This document shows, in pieces, positions 47,601 through 56,500 of a stretch of DNA of 64,000 nucleotides. The stretch is taken from assembly GCF_049676595.1 (NCBI RefSeq), contig NZ_CP187259.1:3100001-3164000 (forward strand), written 5' to 3'. A program made the position numbers and the translations under genes. Every line of letters starts with the position of its first letter. The stretch's first letter is position 1. Origin of the DNA: Methanocella_A sp049676595. Lineage in GTDB: Archaea > Halobacteriota > Methanocellia > Methanocellales > Methanocellaceae. The notes beneath the pieces are model-generated. The model saw only the letters and a list, made by a program, of their open reading frames with translations, made no database searches and had not been told where the DNA came from.

Positions 47601-48093
47601 TTCTACGGAACGAGCAATTTGTGCCGAGGGATATCTGGAACTCATCCTGCCCTAGCGGGACAGTGTAGTCCGGCATGTTGATCGGGAGGCCATTCTTGTT
47701 GATACGTCCATTATCGAACAACGGCTCGTTTTTCGGTCCGTATACATAGCCGCCGACGCCACCTACTGAATCATCTTTGTAGCCTTGCACAAGGAACTTG
47801 AGCCAATCTCGATCTGCGACCGCATCATCATCAATGAAAGCCAGAATGTCGCCGTTCGAAGCGACGATGCCCAGGTTGCGGGCGAAGGAAAGACCGTTCA
47901 GCTCTGGCTGTCGGACGATTTTTAGGCCCGAGTACTTGTTGAGTACTTGCTCCGTATGATCTGTTGAAGGTCCATTAACAACGATGATCTCGTAGTCACG
48001 GTACGACTGGCAAAGAAGGGATTGTAGGGTCTCGTCCAGATATTTTGCCCTATTGTAAGTGCATACTATGACTGATACATACGGATCGCTCAT
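44653..48093 (-). CDS. Three-module glycosyltransferase (GT2 + GT4 + GT4)
   Basis: This single polypeptide of 1146 residues has a GT2 domain at about 1-300 (VSVIVCTYNRAKYL, FIDDDAVAD, HDESDLCVRI), a GT4 at about 310-720 (CGGGICKYTYELA, VLFVGRLEARKGVDTL, YESFGLIYVEAMSWGKPV), and a second GT4 at about 760-1140 (SPLPPVKSGISDYSENL, YGYIAPTKRI, GEMSATLVTMIGKGIPVI). The last lacks a clean E-x7-E. It could add several sugars in order without releasing the chain. Its start overlaps the stop of the upstream gene (ATGA). Confidence 0.88.
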   Translation of the reverse strand: MSDPYVSVIVCTYNRAKYLDETLQSLLCQSYRDYEIIVVNGPSTDHTEQVLNKYSGLKIVRQPELNGLSFARNLGIVASNGDILAFIDDDAVADRDWLKFLVQGYKDDSVGGVGGYVYGPKNEPLFDNGRINKNGLPINMPDYTVPLGQDEFQISLGTNCSFRRKAVYDAGGFDPYFRYYHDESDLCVRIAKKGYRIVYVKDAVVMHWMAEGHNRKSPYDINWTMILKNIVYFTLRNFGNEYMAWLMPITALRKHLGDMNWLYSSKQISLRKLAKLYWMHILGVIYGYKDGLIRRGCKDNLSGVDISRYFMLKICLTSGEFSRNCGGGICKYTYELAHSLAELGHEVHVITRSGREEDYDSIDGHVYVHHVTPADIEFARIPADMNASRFVLAQSYAFAQKIRDLVDARGIQVVEMPLWDAEGFAFSLVKDVPLCVRLMTPMYKVAQYHSWKMGEDLVFVDFMEGEAARRANRVIKISNDIGRVIGEHHSIDPEKMDLCPLGIAMPPANQISYSRKNAGNLKVLFVGRLEARKGVDTLFKAIPAVVNAIPGTEFVLAGKDTNLSPEGGSYKEYLLKHLDSKYARNVKFHGFVETGQLEEMYRECDLFVAPSLYESFGLIYVEAMSWGKPVIGCRAGGIPEVFSDDETGILIEPGNDRELAEGIIRILGDDGLRERMGRSARELVEKKFSARAMAINTVEIYRSTIEAFSSQVARSEIICQNSHGATTTPATTLFRAISDGRSRKLKIAYFSPLPPVKSGISDYSENLLPYLLQYSDIDLFVDDFTPTLNDALKKCPIYSYRQFESMAADGCYDMIIYHMGNSIYHAYMYPLIEKYPGIIVMHDYILHGLVYAMTALKGDNSQYVEEMKFSHGSAGEREAQKNLKSLTPESVYDIRFPINRRVLYRSKGILVHNSWTERMVHDQVGYIPVKCVLLGAETGSEVPADSRAELRSSLDIEDAAVVFGSYGYIAPTKRIISSLKAFARLVRELPDSRYLLVGELNEGYRDEILRFIKENHLEQHVILTGYVNPEDMGRYLSITDVGINLRYPVTGEMSATLVTMIGKGIPVIVSKVSNFADFPDDICPKVEVNDLEVDTLFALMKQLSFNADLRRHMGAMAKKFAEEHLSFDIVAREYIDFIGRLRSNEV

Positions 48094-49187
48094 AAGGTAG
48101 TTGATCCTCCGGACACATTATCAATAATATCTAAGATTTGCTTACCAACTTTGTCGATGCTAAAATTTCCCAGCCGGTCCGTCTGCCGCTCAATAATCAT
48201 ACGCCTCAGCTGGTCGTCGCTGATAATCTGATCGACCATCTCAGCAATGGCCGCATGATCCTTTCGGTTGACAAGGATCCCCGACCCGCCCAGCGTAAAC
48301 GGTACGCCAGACGAATTGTATGCAAGGATCGGGACGTTAAAGTACATCGCTTCCAGCAATGGCACGCAGAAGCCCTCGTGTTCGCTCATGCACAGGAAAA
48401 TACTGGCGCTACGGTAGTACGCAGTCATGTCCTCATTGCTGACTGACCCAGTAAAGTGAACTTTGTCTGTCAAGCCCAGTCTGGCGATCAGCAGCTTGAG
48501 GAAGTTCACGTATACAGGTACCTGCTCTTTACCCACCAGGTAAAGCTGGCAATTGCTATTGATGTAATTATGGTAATAGTAGAAAATTTTAATGGCGTCT
48601 TCCTGCTTCTTGTTCGGAGAAATGCGCCCGACGTAGAGAAGGTTTACAGTACCGCCCTCTGTCAGCTTTGCGATAAGCTGCTCGTTTGATTGTCTAAACC
48701 GGCTCACATCTAGCAATATTGGCAAGGTACCGGTGTTTTTAAAACCGGCGTTCAACAGGTCGATCCTATTAAACTCAGAGTCACCCAGCCCCAGGACGTA
48801 GTCGTCTTTCAACAAAGACAATTTGTCAACACCATCCTTACAGACCTGAAACAGCCCCTGATCTAATCCCTCGAAAAATTTCGCCGGTGTAACGTTATGG
48901 TAGATTAGGATCTTTTTTCCCGGCACTTTTTTAAGTATCTCAGAGATGTTAGAATGTAGCGGATAGTGGTAGAAGATCACCGTGTCATCCGTGGCATATT
49001 TGCCGATCGTATCCGCGGGCAACCGAAAGCCCGCAAGCTCGGCAGAATGATATATGGTAAAGATCTTAGTCGAGAACCCGGACTGTCTGAGAAACCGGTC
49101 GATCTGGAGTACATCGTTGCTGACGGCATCGTTGACCTCAAGGGTAGGTGCAATCTGCAAAACCTGTTTTTTTTCACTGCCGGTCAT
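48090..49187 (-). CDS. Family 4 glycosyltransferase
   Basis: This 365-residue GT-B enzyme has VNLLYVGRISPNKKQEDAI, VHFTGSVSNEDM and EHEGFCVPLLEAMYFNVPI (E-x7-E). The N-terminal half has a short acceptor loop. It overlaps the three-module gene by four bases and starts three bases after the coiled-coil methyltransferase gene, so the three are translated together. Confidence 0.87.
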   Translation of the reverse strand: MTGSEKKQVLQIAPTLEVNDAVSNDVLQIDRFLRQSGFSTKIFTIYHSAELAGFRLPADTIGKYATDDTVIFYHYPLHSNISEILKKVPGKKILIYHNVTPAKFFEGLDQGLFQVCKDGVDKLSLLKDDYVLGLGDSEFNRIDLLNAGFKNTGTLPILLDVSRFRQSNEQLIAKLTEGGTVNLLYVGRISPNKKQEDAIKIFYYYHNYINSNCQLYLVGKEQVPVYVNFLKLLIARLGLTDKVHFTGSVSNEDMTAYYRSASIFLCMSEHEGFCVPLLEAMYFNVPILAYNSSGVPFTLGGSGILVNRKDHAAIAEMVDQIISDDQLRRMIIERQTDRLGNFSIDKVGKQILDIIDNVSGGSTTL

Positions 49188-49190
49188 AGC

Positions 49191-50840
49191 CTATTTCCTG
49201 CAGATCACTGCGTAGTCTCTTGCAGAAAACAGGAGCTGATTCAGCAGTGCGACATTATGATTGATACTCTCGATCGCCTGCTTTATCTCCGGCGTCTGTT
49301 CTGTGCCAGGAGGCTCGATCATCCTCAGCTTCATCTCCTCGGGAACCTGCTGGTAGTACCTTTCTTCAACACTAGAGAACTTGCACTTCCTGAGGATATA
49401 TTTGAGTACCTCGGGGTGAAGATGAGTCTGGTGAGTGGGATCCATGTAGTACAGGTTAGATGAAACAATGATATTCTGGATGTTCGGTATGCTGGCGATC
49501 AAAGCTTTTCCCGGCTTAAGCTTTCGGTAACAAAGGCTGAGCAGATGATCGATCCCGTCTATGGTCAGGTGCTCTAAAACCTGGCATATGAAGATACCGT
49601 CCAGCACTTCATCATCAAGTGAAGCTAAATGTCCAACTGCATCTATGCACCTTGCATCGAGCCCTTTTGAAATACAAAGCTCGATCAGCTTTTCATTCAG
49701 ATCAACACCGTATCCCCTGATCCCGGCATTCCTCAGTTGTTCAAGGAAAAATCCGCTGCCGCAACCGATGTCTATAATAACATGAGACTCTTTGAAAAGA
49801 TCAATAGCATCTTCCATCAGACTGGGGGAGACAGAGGACTGGCCACTGATTCTGGTCCAAGCCATGCCGATTTCCCTGCTGAACTGCAGGTAGTCACCGG
49901 AGATAGCATCAGTCGATACACTGGACAGTTTTGCTGGCTGTTGTGGCATCGATGTAAATAGCGAGGCCATGGTAGCAGCATCAGCCCCCTTACCAAGTGC
50001 AGATAAGGCGATACGCATCTTCTCCAGAGTATGACACACGATTTCCTCGCGCAGATCATTTCGAAGAGCCCCAATACGATCGTTTGTATCTTGCCTAAAC
50101 TCAGACCTCAGGCCGATGATGCGGTCGTTGAGATCCATGCGAAAGTCCACCCTCCAGTCTGCTACACGACCTTCAAAGCGTGCGTTTGTCCTGACAAGAT
50201 TGTCTAAAATTTCCGCCCTAACCTCTTCGATAGCCTTTTTATTATCTGCTTCTATAGCTGTCCTCAACTCGGCAATGACAGCACTGTTATTTACAGTATT
50301 TTTCAAGTGCTTGTCGAGGCGATCATTCAACTCCCGTTCTATTACAAGTATCTTATCGCCTACCTCAGAAGAAAGGGCATATTGAATATCATCAGATATG
50401 TCTCTGGTTCTGGCCAGCATCTCTGACCGGAGTACATCAAAGGATTTCTCCATATAATTTACGATGTTCTCCTGATACTGTATCAGGTCATAATTAAAGG
50501 ACTGCTGGCGGCTCAGCATCGGATCTACATACCTCTTCACTTCGCCATTGACCAGTGTGCGACCTTTGACCAGCACAGGACCTACAAGCATCCTGTGAGA
50601 TGCTATTTTATAATCGCTGGCAGTCACCGCGGCATTTAACTTGAGACGGGTGATCTCTTCCTTGAGCTTATCAAGGTCATTCTGCTGAGAGGAAGAGGAG
50701 AGCGACAGGGAATTGAGAAGATTTTCATCGTTTTTCGAGTACGCGCCCTTAGTTTTCCGCGCATTAAGATTTTGTTGAATTTTTATAATCAGTTCTTCTT
50801 TATTAACTCTGGAATCTTTTATGTTGAACACGTCATCCAT
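49191..50840 (-). CDS. Coiled-coil protein with C-terminal SAM methyltransferase domain
   Basis: This is 549 residues. Residues about 50-70 and 120-290 are long charged helices. A clear repeat lies at 235-266 (DLNDRIIGLRSEF then DTNDRIGALRNDL), consistent with a coiled coil. The methyltransferase starts at about 340 with VIIDIGCGSGFFLEQL (357-365) and has ICQVLEHL. In bacterial ABC-exported polysaccharides, a methyltransferase joined to a coiled coil (WbdD) caps and measures the chain. The domain order here is reversed, so a similar role is inference. GGTGGG precedes the ATG. Confidence 0.82.
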   Translation of the reverse strand: MDDVFNIKDSRVNKEELIIKIQQNLNARKTKGAYSKNDENLLNSLSLSSSSQQNDLDKLKEEITRLKLNAAVTASDYKIASHRMLVGPVLVKGRTLVNGEVKRYVDPMLSRQQSFNYDLIQYQENIVNYMEKSFDVLRSEMLARTRDISDDIQYALSSEVGDKILVIERELNDRLDKHLKNTVNNSAVIAELRTAIEADNKKAIEEVRAEILDNLVRTNARFEGRVADWRVDFRMDLNDRIIGLRSEFRQDTNDRIGALRNDLREEIVCHTLEKMRIALSALGKGADAATMASLFTSMPQQPAKLSSVSTDAISGDYLQFSREIGMAWTRISGQSSVSPSLMEDAIDLFKESHVIIDIGCGSGFFLEQLRNAGIRGYGVDLNEKLIELCISKGLDARCIDAVGHLASLDDEVLDGIFICQVLEHLTIDGIDHLLSLCYRKLKPGKALIASIPNIQNIIVSSNLYYMDPTHQTHLHPEVLKYILRKCKFSSVEERYYQQVPEEMKLRMIEPPGTEQTPEIKQAIESINHNVALLNQLLFSARDYAVICRK

Positions 50841-50998
50841 ATTTTACCCACCAGCTACTCGTTTAACATTACGTGATCAATGACAGGTTCGGTCCTGAAA
50901 TGTAAGCGATTTATTCTGCGGTATGTCAGCATATTCCGGAAGAGCGATAAATAATTTTTGCTAATATTAAATATTGTAGCCCCGTTTATAAGATCACT

Positions 50999-52261
50999 TT
51001 ACTTCCACCGGCCCTTCAGATCATAATCGCCGGCTACCCGCCCGGTATTAATGATAGCGAACGTGAACGCTTTATCGAGCCAGTCGTAGTTGACATTGTC
51101 CCGTGAGTGCGCGGCCACGGTCACTTTAAAGCTGCCTGACAGTAGATCGATCGACTGGAACACCAGCTCTAGAGTGCCCCGCCCCTTAACCAGTCCCAGA
51201 CTCAACCCCTGGATATCCGTATTAGTACCGTAGCATAGCTTACCAGATTCATCGTAGATTGCGATTCCAAACACAGGATCGTATATGGGCTCTATAGCAG
51301 TATAGTCAAGGCGGATCACAAGGGGGTCTCCCGTATTGTACCTGACGCCAGTCTTGCCGAACTTATCGATGAATGTGACATCGGTGATAGTGATTTTTTG
51401 GTTGCCTGAGCGGGTGGTAGCCAGTGTTGCTTCATCACTGCACAGGTCTTGCTCAGGAGTAGTTCGAGAGCCTGCCGTCGGTGTTTCGACTGCAACTTCC
51501 CGCTTATCTACCCTGTAGATATACCGATCGATGATGTCGCACGTATCACCAAAAGCGACCATCCTTCCATTATTTAATAGCAAGGTCTTCCGGCAGAAAC
51601 GCCTTACAGAACTTAAGTCGTGAGATACGAACAGAATTGTGACGCCAGACATGAGGTAATCGTTGAAAATATCCAGGCATTTCTGCTGGAACTCCATGTC
51701 ACCTACTGCCAGAACCTCATCCACGACGAGGATCTCGGGCTTGACCTGGATGGCGGTGGAGAAAGCAAGGCGCACCTGCATGCCGGATGAAAAATTTTTC
51801 AGTTTTGCATCCCTGAAGTTAGTCAGTCCGGCGAAGTCTAGAACAGAATCTATGTTTTTCTGTATTTCATGCTCCGGCAACCCCATGATTGTGCTGTATA
51901 TCTCAATATTTTCCCGTGCACTTAGGTCCGGCTGAAAGCCAACCCCTAGTTCTAGGAAAGGTGTTATTCGCCCGTTTACCGCGATTGTACCCCTCGTCGG
52001 CCGAAGAATCCCGGCAACGATCTTAAGCAAAGTGCTCTTACCGCTTCCATTATCCCCGATTATACCGATGGACTCACCTCTTTTAACATCGAAGCTTACA
52101 TCGTCCAGGGCAGTGAACTTTTCATAGGTATTTGGCCTGAATACACCAGTGATGCCTTCGAACAGCGTTGTTCGGCGTTCATGCGGGATGATAAATTCTT
52201 TTGAAAGGTTCCTGACAGTAATGACTGTATCTTGATCATTTGGGATGTCCTTACCTTTCAT
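50999..52261 (-). CDS. wzt: Polysaccharide ABC exporter ATPase with Wzt-type C-terminal domain
   Basis: This 420-residue protein has Walker A GDNGSGKST (69-77), signature NFSSGMQVRLA, Walker B ILVVDEVLAVGD and switch His in FVSHDL. Residues about 285-415 form the beta domain that in Wzt proteins recognises the end of the exported glycan. It powers export with the permease encoded four bases upstream. GGAGGT precedes the ATG. Confidence 0.92.
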   Translation of the reverse strand: MKGKDIPNDQDTVITVRNLSKEFIIPHERRTTLFEGITGVFRPNTYEKFTALDDVSFDVKRGESIGIIGDNGSGKSTLLKIVAGILRPTRGTIAVNGRITPFLELGVGFQPDLSARENIEIYSTIMGLPEHEIQKNIDSVLDFAGLTNFRDAKLKNFSSGMQVRLAFSTAIQVKPEILVVDEVLAVGDMEFQQKCLDIFNDYLMSGVTILFVSHDLSSVRRFCRKTLLLNNGRMVAFGDTCDIIDRYIYRVDKREVAVETPTAGSRTTPEQDLCSDEATLATTRSGNQKITITDVTFIDKFGKTGVRYNTGDPLVIRLDYTAIEPIYDPVFGIAIYDESGKLCYGTNTDIQGLSLGLVKGRGTLELVFQSIDLLSGSFKVTVAAHSRDNVNYDWLDKAFTFAIINTGRVAGDYDLKGRWK

Positions 52262-52264
52262 AGT

Positions 52265-53041
52265 TTAGACCTCCTCTGCGAACGTGGGATCGATCTGCCG
52301 GAACACTATCCATCCCACTGCGAGCACAACAAGCGAGAAAGCTGATATAGACAGAATAGACAGCCAGGAGGGGATCGTGTTTCGAATAATAACATCTCTC
52401 ATCAGGTCCATGATAACTCCCATCGGGTTAAGGCTGATCAGGTTAGCAACAGTGGTATCTTTGAATATACGTATCGAGTACATGATGGGAGTCAGGAAAA
52501 AGCCCACCTGCAAGAATACGGCCCAGATCCACTGCACGTCTCTGTATCTAACATTCAGCGATGCGATAGCCAACGATATGCCTAAAACCAAGATAAACTC
52601 AATGAAAAGCACCGCGGGAAAGAGGACAATCTGCCACGATGGCACGATCCCATTGACAAGGATGAACATCGCGATTATACCAAATTCGATCAACGACATT
52701 ATGAGCGCAGTCAGGCAGGCACTGATTACCAGTACCTCCCTGGGAAAGTATATCTTTTTCACTAGGTTGGCCTTCCCTACGATGCTATTCAGGCTGAAGT
52801 TGGTCGCCTTCTCGAAAAAACCCCACGAGATCAATCCGATCATGAGATACAGGGGATAGTTATCTATAGCCTCGTTTTTAAACAGGTTAGTAAATACGAT
52901 ATACAGGACAACCATCATCGCAAGTGGCTGGAGCAGCGACCATAGGAAGCCAAGGACGGAGTTCTTATACCTGATCTTTAGGTCTGTCAGTGCGATCTTC
53001 TTGATCAACCCTCGATAATCCCACAATCTGCCCATAGTCAT
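52265..53041 (-). CDS. wzm: Polysaccharide ABC exporter permease
   Basis: This 258-residue ABC-2 type permease has six hydrophobic segments. The N-terminal DLKIRYKNSVLGFLWSLLQP is the hallmark of Wzm/TagG permeases. It forms the membrane channel for the glycan with the ATPase encoded directly downstream. ATG at 53041 (or 53035). Confidence 0.92.
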   Translation of the reverse strand: MTMGRLWDYRGLIKKIALTDLKIRYKNSVLGFLWSLLQPLAMMVVLYIVFTNLFKNEAIDNYPLYLMIGLISWGFFEKATNFSLNSIVGKANLVKKIYFPREVLVISACLTALIMSLIEFGIIAMFILVNGIVPSWQIVLFPAVLFIEFILVLGISLAIASLNVRYRDVQWIWAVFLQVGFFLTPIMYSIRIFKDTTVANLISLNPMGVIMDLMRDVIIRNTIPSWLSILSISAFSLVVLAVGWIVFRQIDPTFAEEV

Positions 53042-53096
53042 AACCTTGATTCAGATACCCCGCCGGTAGTGGCATAATAGACATAACGCCGAGAAA

Positions 53097-54269
53097 TCAA
53101 CTTATAAGACCATCCATAGTCGATATATATCTTTTCCTTATAACCTCAGCCGAATAACAGACTTCAACGTACATCTGACCTCTTGCACCCACCTGTTTTC
53201 GGTATTCCCGGTCGGCCGTAAGCCGCTCCAGAGCTTTAGCAAATTCTTCGTAGGACACATAGCAAATACCGCCTTCACCACGCTGACAATGACCTTTGAG
53301 CACTGCACAATCACCATCAACTATTACAGGAGTACCAGATAGCATTGACTCCATGGCAACTATTGAGTAGCTTTCGAACTTGGAAGGGAGAACTGTGGCA
53401 ATTGCCGCCTTCATAGCGCCAAACTTTTCACTTTCTAGGACAAAGCCGATGGGTAGGATATGGTCTGTACGAGGGACCTTTAAGGGCCCGTTTCCACATA
53501 ACACCAGCTTAAGATCTGGCCGGCGTTCTTTGCAGTATCGTTCAAAGTACTCAACTAGCCGATTAACACCTTTCATAACATCGATGCGACCTACGTACAG
53601 AATAAAATCGCCTTCGATGCGGTATTTCTTACGAAACTGTCCCATATCTCCATTGCAGTTACTTACTGGAGCGCCTATCACCACACCTTTATCATTGTCT
53701 AAGTCAAACAAATCGTCCACGAAGTTCTTTTCTTCGCGAGTCAGGAATATGATCTTTCGAACAGACTTGAATAGTTCGCCATATAAACCGAAACGCATGT
53801 AAGGTTCATCGTGTGCAGTGGGCAGAAGAATCGATTTGGCATACACATCTTTGATACCATAATACGTCGTGCCATACATATAAGTAAAAAATACAAACAG
53901 GTGATATTTGTCAGTATTACTCTTGATAAAGTGAAACATCCCCGTTGAGTACGGCCCCTGCATACTCATCCATAACTCTTCCATCCACCTGGTATGAGGC
54001 ACCTTCAGCATCAGGGCGTTATAGAGATTAAACCACTTACTCCGCTGCCGATCCACTGCAAACCGAAGTACTCTGACAGGCCCGTCCATCGACTCCCCTG
54101 CCTGGAACTCGTTTTTCCAGGTAACGTAGTCCTTTGCGCACGTCGTGAGCACATCGATGTCGTATACATCGGATAGCAAATGCGCTAGTGATCTGGCCAG
54201 GCTCTCTGAGCCCCCGAGCACTTCAGACCCGTACCGCTGCACGACAATGGCGACCTTCTTACGCCCCAT
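53097..54269 (-). CDS. Family 4 glycosyltransferase
   Basis: This is about 390 residues from the ATG at 54269, which has GGTGG six bases upstream (another ATG is at 54275). The N-terminal VAIVVQRYGSEVLGGSESLA is the acceptor loop. FILYVGRIDVMKGVNRLV and FESYSIVAMESMLSGTPVI (E-x7-E) mark the donor site. Overlap with the next upstream gene shows it is part of one operon. Confidence 0.86.
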   Translation of the reverse strand: MGRKKVAIVVQRYGSEVLGGSESLARSLAHLLSDVYDIDVLTTCAKDYVTWKNEFQAGESMDGPVRVLRFAVDRQRSKWFNLYNALMLKVPHTRWMEELWMSMQGPYSTGMFHFIKSNTDKYHLFVFFTYMYGTTYYGIKDVYAKSILLPTAHDEPYMRFGLYGELFKSVRKIIFLTREEKNFVDDLFDLDNDKGVVIGAPVSNCNGDMGQFRKKYRIEGDFILYVGRIDVMKGVNRLVEYFERYCKERRPDLKLVLCGNGPLKVPRTDHILPIGFVLESEKFGAMKAAIATVLPSKFESYSIVAMESMLSGTPVIVDGDCAVLKGHCQRGEGGICYVSYEEFAKALERLTADREYRKQVGARGQMYVEVCYSAEVIRKRYISTMDGLIS

Positions 54270-55311
54270 TACCATCCACCGCCCTCTTCACGATCTCCGT
54301 AAAGCTGTCCGCCATCTTCTCCGGCGCATACCTTTTAACCATCTCGGTGCTCCCGCCAGAACCGGCGGGTTTCGTCATCAGATACCTGACAAGCGCATCT
54401 TTAAACTCCGACCGGCTCTTCGCCAGCGTACCGTTGACGATCACTTCAGGATGAGAGCAATTATTGTATGAAACGACCGGCTTCCCCGCGTACTGGGCTT
54501 CGATCACAGGCCTATCCTGGCCTTCCCACTGCGAGCACGTCGCATATACGCTCGCCCCTGTATAGTACGGCCAGATATCCTGCACGAACCCCAGAATATG
54601 AACATTGCCCACACTGGCCGCCTTCTGCTTTAGAATCTCCACATAGCGAGGCTCACCGAGCCCGATCGTTACCAGATGGACATCGTCGCCGATCTCTTTT
54701 CGGGCATCATCGAAGATATCAATCAGATCATGTACGCCTTTGTAGCGGGTATGCCTGCCTACATACAGCACATACTTTTCGAACGGAAGTCTGGCCGGCT
54801 CAGGCATAGAATCCGGAAAATCGATACAATAAGGCAAAATTTCGGTCTTTCCGAAGTAGAGATATTTTTTTCTGAACTCGTTTGCAAGATACCCAGATAT
54901 GGGTAAGACGACCCGGGCCTTTCTCGCAGACACCAGCCTCGCTGTGTTCACCAGCGACCAGAGATAGGCATCTGCAGGCTTTCTCATCGTGATAGCAGGA
55001 GGCACTCCCGGATCATGTAGAAAATGCGGCGTCCGGCAGAGCGACGCAACCAGGTCGAACGGCGTATAATGAGTTGAGATCACATCGAACTTTTGCCGGT
55101 CGATGTCTGCGGCGATTTGCCTCATCTTTAAAGGATTGTTAGCTGGCACGCGCTGGACATCGAGACTTTTGATGCTGTCGCTGGCATCGACCGCCAGCAC
55201 TTTAACATTGTGCTTGCGTGCGAGCTCTTCCGCAAACTGTATGACAGATACGTCGATGCCGTTGCCTTCGAATAACTTATATGTAGCCACACAGATGTTC
55301 AGCGTTTCCAT
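54259..55311 (-). CDS. Family 4 glycosyltransferase
   Basis: This is about 350 residues. The start is the ATG at 55311; a GTG at 55320 is also possible. It has YVLYVGRHTRYKGVHDLI and WEGQDRPVIEAQYAGKPVV, the donor-site motif with E-x7-E. The N-terminal part lacks the usual glycine-rich loop, so the acceptor may differ from that of its neighbours. Confidence 0.85.
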   Translation of the reverse strand: METLNICVATYKLFEGNGIDVSVIQFAEELARKHNVKVLAVDASDSIKSLDVQRVPANNPLKMRQIAADIDRQKFDVISTHYTPFDLVASLCRTPHFLHDPGVPPAITMRKPADAYLWSLVNTARLVSARKARVVLPISGYLANEFRKKYLYFGKTEILPYCIDFPDSMPEPARLPFEKYVLYVGRHTRYKGVHDLIDIFDDARKEIGDDVHLVTIGLGEPRYVEILKQKAASVGNVHILGFVQDIWPYYTGASVYATCSQWEGQDRPVIEAQYAGKPVVSYNNCSHPEVIVNGTLAKSRSEFKDALVRYLMTKPAGSGGSTEMVKRYAPEKMADSFTEIVKRAVDGNGA

Positions 55312-55316
55312 AAGTT

Positions 55317-56399
55317 TCACTCGAGCCCTGTAATAGCCTCACCGCACGCACATATAAATTTTGACGTGTCGTACAGTTTGCTGCGCTGTTCGCACTCGTC
55401 CCGCGACCAGCTCCATTCTGTTCCGGCCCCTTTGACCGAGCACACGATAGCCTCAGGTACACATTCAATAAATTTCCCGGTGATACTATCTGCAACGGTC
55501 TCAAGGTAACCGCCTTCTGCCACAGCGATCACGGGTTTTCCTGCAGCCATCGCTTCTATAACAGTCATGCCGAAGTCTTCGTCTGCAGCGGTAGTTATCA
55601 GACCACGACAGCGACCGCAATAATCGATCAACTGATCTTCTGCCACATCGCTGATCATCGTGACGTTCGCAGGCAGATCCTTCTTGAGCCCGGCTGCATA
55701 TTCTACTGAGTGATCACCCACCCCGCAATTGCCTATGATGACCAGCTTTTCCTCCGGCATCTGCCTGAATGCCTCGATCTGCACCTCGATGCGCTTTTCG
55801 GGATATAGCCGGTTCACCGAGAGCCAGAAGCCGTCATCGCAGATATACCTGTACTTAGAAGTATCCACAGGAGGATAGATCACCGTAGCGTCCCTGCCAA
55901 GGTACTTTTTTATCCGCCTCGCCGTATTCTGGCTGTTACAAGCGATCCGGTCGATCCGTCCGATAGATCTCAGATCAAGCCGGCTGTGGGCAGCAGTCCA
56001 CCCAAGAAAAGCTATCCTTGCCACAGGATTCATTGTTGCTGCCATGACCTCCCGCTGATCGTAAAACGCCCTCACTGGTGTGTGACAGTAGAACAGGTTA
56101 GGCTTATGCTTATTTGAGGCATGGTGTGCCCAGTTACCGCTGAAGATGAAAAAATCATACTTCCCCCGGAAGTCGCACGATGCAAACTTGATCGTCGACT
56201 GTATTTGCCGCAGCGGAGGAGTTCTGCACAGGCTTCCGAGGCTTATCACGTTTACATCGTTAAACCCCATGAGCTCGATCAGCCTGCGGTCGACGTCCGT
56301 AGAAATAACGTCTGCACCGAGGTGCCTGGCCAGCGTAAGCACAAGCTTCTCCCCTCCGCCAATGAAGGCAAAGTGGTCGTGAAATATGGCGATTTTCAT
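55317..56399 (-). CDS. Family 4 glycosyltransferase, first gene of the leftward operon
   Basis: This is 360 residues, with FHDHFAFIGGGEKLVLTLA at the N-terminus, then WLSVNRLYPEKRIEVQI and DEDFGMTVIEAMAAGKPVI. The central GKYDFFIFSGNWAHH and YCHTPVRAFYD are typical of mannosyltransferases of the WbaZ type. AGGTG stands eight bases before the ATG. Confidence 0.86.
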   Translation of the reverse strand: MKIAIFHDHFAFIGGGEKLVLTLARHLGADVISTDVDRRLIELMGFNDVNVISLGSLCRTPPLRQIQSTIKFASCDFRGKYDFFIFSGNWAHHASNKHKPNLFYCHTPVRAFYDQREVMAATMNPVARIAFLGWTAAHSRLDLRSIGRIDRIACNSQNTARRIKKYLGRDATVIYPPVDTSKYRYICDDGFWLSVNRLYPEKRIEVQIEAFRQMPEEKLVIIGNCGVGDHSVEYAAGLKKDLPANVTMISDVAEDQLIDYCGRCRGLITTAADEDFGMTVIEAMAAGKPVIAVAEGGYLETVADSITGKFIECVPEAIVCSVKGAGTEWSWSRDECEQRSKLYDTSKFICACGEAITGLE

Positions 56400-56500
56400 G
56401 GCTTGGGCACCTTTTAAGGAAGATATTGCCTGATGATATAAACAGTTATTGCATTACGAGGAATTAGCTTGAATGTAATCTGAAATATTAAAAAAGCATC

